NCBI RefSeq assembly: GCF_963676685.1
Contig: NC_092350.1
Location: forward strand, 66,581,674-66,645,673
DNA length: 64,000 nt
DNA from: Mytilus edulis
Lineage: Eukaryota; Mollusca; Bivalvia; Mytilida; Mytilidae
Direction: 5' to 3'
In this document: piece after piece, positions 59,039 to 64,000 of the stretch
Layout: each line of letters opens with the position of its first letter
Position numbering within the stretch: the first letter of the stretch is position 1
Notes under the pieces: model-generated
What the model was told of the DNA's origin: nothing
What the model saw: the letters and a program-made list of their open reading frames with translations, nothing else
Database searches by the model: none
Position numbers and translations under genes: made by a program

Positions 59039-61190
59039 TCAGGCAGCCTTTTTCTTTAATTGGTCTTTCATCACCAGTTGATATCGTGCGTTGTGTATGA
59101 GGAACACTAGTCTTCTTGATTGGAATTCTATTTGAGACATCAGGTCAGATGTGACTCTGTATATCTTTTGTATTTTTGTTATGTCCATTAATACTTGAAT
59201 TGTCATTTCACATGTGAGATCTTCTTGACACACATTCTCATTTGTGGTAAGTAGGTTCTTAATTGTTTGTAGTATTGGATCTCGTAGGTTATCCCACGCT
59301 TCACATTCTGTAAGCAAATGTTCTAATGTCTCTTCTTTACAGTCACAGGCTATACAATGATCTTCAGTTCCTTCTTTGTATATCTTATATCTATAGGATT
59401 GAAGTATATAAGTTCCAATTAATAGTTTTACTTAGTAGGTACTCCCTTGCTGTCTCTTAGAGATTGATGCTTGATTCGCAATATTGGATGTATTTTTCTT
59501 GGCATGAATATATCACTGTTAAGGTATCGAAAGCCGGTATAAAGCTTAGCTAGAGATGTTATTCGCTCAATCCAGTAGGCATTGATACCTTTTTTTAGCT
59601 TTATTTAACAGTTCATCCTTTTTCATCTGAATATCTAGCCACTCACTTGCATTTCCTACATCGTATTTTAGCATGATTGTTTTTACTTCAATAAACCAGC
59701 TGTTACTATTCACTGACTTGATGCACAATTGCCTCCTTGATAGTTGTTTTTGTAAACTTTCGTTGGGTTGGGTGCACACATTTATAAAGAGGGTCATAAC
59801 CTTTAAGTGTATTTGTGCTCCTACTGGTAGTTTTCTCGTCAAGATGTTAATTGCGGGATCTGGTGTATTAGTTGGAAGTGACATCAGTTGCTTGAGCATT
59901 TGCTTTTGCAATTTTTCCAATTTCTCTAGATCCAGGGATCGTGGTGTTAATAGATCCATTCCATATAATAACACCGGCAAGGTGTATATTTTTAACAAGT
60001 GTATTATAGTTTCCATATCCAGTCCATTTTCACCATGGAAGCCACTGTCAAGTAGAGCACAAGCACTTCTTCATAATTTTTTTTTATATTATCCTCAATA
60101 TTTGCTATGATATTTTGCTTCAAAGAGTTCGTCCGGATTATTCCTAAATGCATAGCTGAGTCAACTCTTGGCATAATAGCTTTATTTAATGTATATACTC
60201 CCAGCAGCGGTTCTTTCTTTGTAGGCTTAGGTTTTATGTTAAAAGCGACGTTTTTTTCTGTAGTTCATATCCTTCCATGCCGGCAAAGGTGTTTGCCATA
60301 TTAATTTGTACTTGCATATTGGTGGTCTTGTTGCTCTTGAGTGCGACATCATTTGCACATGTGCTAGTATTGCAGAGTATATTTCCAATTTACCTGTACT
60401 TGTTGCATTTGTGTGCATACTCTGAATTATTGTCCAGTGTTTATCATCAATTCCAGCATGTTAGAGCCGCTTCATAAGATGGGAATGAATAACTACATCA
60501 AAGGTTGATTTTGCGTCCAGTTCATATTCTTGATTGTTATCTTTGGCTTCACGGTATATTTCGTCAACCGGTAATGCTGTATTTGCTGGTCCTGAGACTG
60601 CTGTTAATCCTCGTTGAGTTACATTTTGTGTTGTAGGCACTGCTGGATTGATTGATCCTTACTCTTACAATTGTTTCTATCACTTTGTTTAACACAGGTA
60701 ATACAGTGATTCCTCTATAATTAATTGCTATGTTTTTCTCGCCTTTGTTCCTTAACACGAGGGTGAGTAATCCCTCCTTTAGCATGTCTGGCACCTTGCC
60801 TTCTTTGAATATTATGTTGATGAGGTTCAGTAGCAACATTTCCAAATTGTTTCCTGCATGCAATTTATGTTCGACAGTGATTCCATAGATATCAGATGAT
60901 TTTCCTTTATTAATTGATTTGATGGCCTTTTGTAGTTCTTCTAGTGTGGCCGGTGATATATTATTATCCCTCACCATCTCTGTAATTAATCCTATTTCAT
61001 ATTCTACTTCCTGGTGATATTGTCTATTCTCTAAGACTGTAGATTCCTCTGGAGTTGCAAAGTTTATAAAGTGCTGTTTCACGCCTTCCATAACATTTTG
61101 TTCAGCAGACATACATATGTCTCCTACATGCAGATTCATGATAGCATTGACTCTGGTCTTTCTATTGCTTTTTACAACTTGTTTCCATTA
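59039..61190 (-). pseudogene. non-LTR (LINE) reverse-transcriptase pseudogene
   Basis: Minus-strand pieces in order: 61139-60564 with AIKSINKGKSSDIYGITVEH, LLNLINIIFKEGKVPDMLKE, NYRGITVLPVLNKVIE and then a frameshift; 60600-60480 with QRGLTAVSGPANTALPVDEI then YELDAKSTFDVVIHSH; about 60350 with NDVALKSNKTTNMQ, where a catalytic ADD box would be; 60016-59567 with LPVLLYGMDLLT and LEKLEKLQKQMLKQLMSLPT; 59317-59039 with LTECEAWDNLRDPI. This is the order of a LINE RT from fingers to C-terminal domain. Several frameshifts and N replacing the first D of the DD pair make it dead. No endonuclease domain lies upstream, so it is 5'-truncated near 61190. Confidence 0.8.
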
Positions 61191-64000
61191 TGACCTCATG
61201 ACGTCAAAAATCTAAATTAATAATATTTTCATATAGACCACCAATATACGTATTAATAGAAACAAGTCGTCAAAGACGTAAAATAATCTTTGAAACACGT
61301 GATCGTCATATCCAATGAAAACAGTAGAATGCTACGCCACATGTAATATTGAATTATACATCTTAATTGGTAACTGGTGCAGTTAATTCGTACCATTAAT
61401 GAACTATTTGTTGCTTTTGTCATTTTGTCAAAGTAATATTGTTTTGTTCATTATCAGTTGTGTATGTTAATGATAAATATCTTCTTGTTATCTTATATGT
61501 TACATATTTATTAAAAATCTTTTGTTGCTGTAAATTTTATAAAATAATCTGTAGATTTTCACATTTTCTTACTTTGTTTTTCGATTTACTTTGTCACTTA
61601 TGTTAACATGTGTGACTTGGATGGATAGTTGTCTCATTGGCACTCATACTACATACATATATCTATTTCGTTGCTTTAAATTGATTTTGCATTCATCTAT
61701 TTATAAGAAAAAAGAAAACAAGTCAGCAGTATTCTCTTACTTTACTTTGGTGACTATATGGAACGCATCTATCTCATCGAACTAGAGAAAAAGGATACTA
61801 CAGATACAGTTAAGTCTGTCTCATATCTTGACTTGCACCTAGAAATTGACATTGATTTAAAAAATTCTTATTAAGCTATGAAATAATAGATATTAATGCC
61901 TGAAAGTGTTTAAATTTATATTTTTTCACTTTAAATTATTATTGGATTTTAAGTCATGTTATTTTTTTGTCTTCCTAGATATAAGAAGATGAGGTATGAG
62001 TGCCAATGAGACAGCTCTCTCATTCAAGTCATAATTTGTAAAAGTAAACCATTACAGATTAAAATACGATCTTCAACAAGGAGACTCGTCTCATATCGAA
62101 AAGTAAAATATATAGTGGCCCCAAAAAATGACGTGTAAAACCATTTCAATGGGGACAAAAACTGTCTAATTTATATAAAAAACAAGAAACGAGAAACAAT
62201 GTTTTGTTAAATAAACGGAGGATTTGTTATTTACCTTTCTATGTTTTTTTTGTACTTATGCAAGTATATATAAGAAAGGAAATGTGGTGTAAATCACAGT
62301 AAGAAAACTATTCACAAGAGACCAAATGATGTTACCAGCATGTATTTGTAATAAAAAAAAATCCGTGTCAGTGTATGCTGGCGTTTTTTTTTTTTTTTGT
62401 AGCAGTTCAGTGTTTCTGTTATTCTGTTGTAGTCCTCTAATAGTTGTTGTGTTTCCATCGATTATGGTCTGTGACCAGGATTTGTTTTTACCTTATCGAT
62501 TTATGACTATTGAAAAGCGGTATACTACTGTTGTTTTTATTTTTTTTACAATATCAGGGGAACACATATTTACTGCAATGCACGATATTATAGTAATACA
62601 CCAAGACGTAACATAATCGTGTGTTTTTGGCGCTTCTGATAAAAAAAACCTCCAGTTTGGTTATGTATAAAACGTTACCAGTATTTATATCTCTCTTACT
62701 ATTGATATGTGCAATTAATGTTTCAATGTAAACTGATTTATGTTGCTTGTAAGAGGTGTGCAAGATACCAAAGAGACATTCGAACTTATATATCTAAGAT
62801 GTTGTCGTAACTACTTGATTTTCATGAAAACATGGAGTCATAATAGTATTACGGTAACTGATATAATTGTTTAAAATGTCAAATGATTTGTTTTAAAAAA
62901 TTCAAATTTATCCCTTCTAAAATTTTCCATTAAACAAATTATTTTTTTCTAATCATGTCATTTAAAGTAAAATCGTTAATTTCGTCATGTTCTTATGACA
63001 TACATTTTACTGAATTAATGTCAGGCAATGTGACGGCAACCAATCAATACAATAAACATTCCAGACTGTAGCATAATCCAGTTTATTAAGAGTTGTTGCC
63101 AAGTAAAAATAGACCAAGACCAATATCGATATCAAATATAGATCTCTATCTGTTGTTCTTAAAATTTAAACGAAAATTTCAAAATAAATAAAAAATATCT
63201 ATTCAATTTAAGCTATAAATAATGAAAATCCTGGTAAGCTTTAGGCCACTTAATCATTGGTATTTTGCCCAAACAAAAACATATTTTACACAGAGATAAT
63301 AAACATACTTGACTTTTTCTAAATTTTATGTTCAATCATTGCCCATGTATCGCCAATTCTACTGCAATATTATTTGTTACAACCATTTTTAATTGAATAA
63401 TTCAATCCATTAACGTATTAATGGTCTTGTAAATGCAAAAATATATCATCAAGACATATCATACCTCCCCTATTTCTGGAAAAATATCCAAGGAGTCTTA
63501 TTGTATTAGTTAAATCGTAAAACTGCCCAAACAATTTCATTATAAATAATTTGTTTCAATACAGGTGCAGATAGACAAAAAAATTCAAAGACAATTCCGT
63601 TCTCTCGTACTATACATCTCTTGCTTATAAATTTTGCCATAACATAACATCTTATTAATGTTTACTTTCCTATTCAACTCAAAAAGTATCAATTTTTAAA
63701 TCAACCATCCACATTTGAGATTAATATTTGTCATGACACAATCACCTGCTTTTTCTTCGTCAATAATTTTTTTTTATTGTACATTGTTTATTATTCATCA
63801 ATAGAAATAGAAAGTTTATTGAACATCTCATTCATATTTCGATACTTGTGCTAGTTTTTAAAATCAATGAAACAGATGGTTGGTAAAAAAACATATTTTT
63901 GTACTTTACGAAGTAAAGACACTTTGATTGAAACAATATACGTTAAAGAGTTTTTCAATCATGACGATCGTTTGGATTAGCATTTCCGTCAAACACCCGA
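61191..64000. other. intergenic, repeats and AT-rich DNA
   Basis: No gene. 61975-62110 is a copy of the GAGTGCCAATGAGACA family (compare 20470). 62395-62530 belongs to the CTGTACC/TGTAGCAGTTC family (compare 36893). From 62800 to 63960 nothing is recognisable. The last 20 bases resemble the left end of the 46997-47383 MITE, cut by the window edge. Confidence 0.45.

Noticed and set aside
59673-60110. 145-codon + strand ORF
   Set aside because: Exact antisense of the LINE reverse-transcriptase C-terminal ORF.
62326-62616. 96-codon + strand ORF
   Set aside because: It starts in a repeat and runs through a poly-T stretch and the TGTAGCAGTTC repeat family; no conserved frame in the 36.9- and 53.8-kb copies.
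1-64000. CRISPR arrays, operons, bacterial regulatory sites
   Set aside because: No regularly spaced repeats with unique spacers and the gene structure is plainly eukaryotic; periodic repeats found (20 bp, 59 bp, 185 bp) are contiguous tandems.

Overview
The window looks like nuclear DNA of a bivalve mollusc, most likely a mussel (Mytilus or a close relative). It is AT-rich by eye, genes have many short exons with GT-AG introns, and much of the sequence is interspersed repeat of kinds I remember from mussel genomes: a retroelement with a Y-[IK]-D-D reverse transcriptase, hammerhead-ribozyme repeats, tRNA-headed SINEs, and TA- or TTAA-flanked inverted-repeat elements. The organism call rests on memory plus inference; no search was run. 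LAYOUT. (1) 0.6-8.5 kb, + strand: the 3' exons of a PAXIP1/PTIP-like gene encoding the C-terminal pair of BRCT domains, followed by a probable 3' UTR. (2) 8.5-15.5 kb: no gene; retroelement tails, a TTAA-flanked MITE that has a sister copy in a PAXIP1 intron, and a 1.26-kb repeat with a sister copy at 33.4 kb. (3) 15.6-17.3 kb, - strand: an intronless acyl-CoA synthetase (ACSF2-like) ORF with all motifs but one in-frame TAA near codon 73. Its 5' flank and first codons are duplicated in direct orientation at 20.4-21.6 kb, with a decayed reverse-transcriptase pseudogene between the two copies. (4) 23.0-25.15 kb: a 2.17-kb element with inverted repeats of about 220 bp and no ORF. (5) 25.3-41.7 kb and 50.4-56.7 kb, + strand: two paralogous seven-exon genes for type I membrane proteins (signal peptide, two Ig-like domains, Thr/Ser-rich hinge, transmembrane helix, cytoplasmic tail). 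They have the same exon order and the same intron phases. The first is spread over 16.4 kb by transposon insertions; the second covers 6.2 kb. (6) 41.7-50.4 kb: intergenic, with hammerhead/retrozyme-like repeats and a striking CATATG palindrome cluster. (7) 56.7-64 kb: 3' flank, a palindromic element, a broken LINE reverse transcriptase (- strand), and otherwise empty AT-rich DNA. HOW THE GENES RELATE. PAXIP1 (chromatin and DNA-damage scaffold), the acyl-CoA synthetase (lipid activation) and the Ig receptors show no functional link. The most interesting item is the Ig receptor pair: ectodomains are well conserved, but the tails differ, with several tyrosine motifs in one and a single membrane-proximal tyrosine in the other. 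Second is the set of hammerhead motifs, one nearly intact. All multi-exon models were built by eye from ORFs, splice consensus and, for the Ig genes, paralogue comparison.
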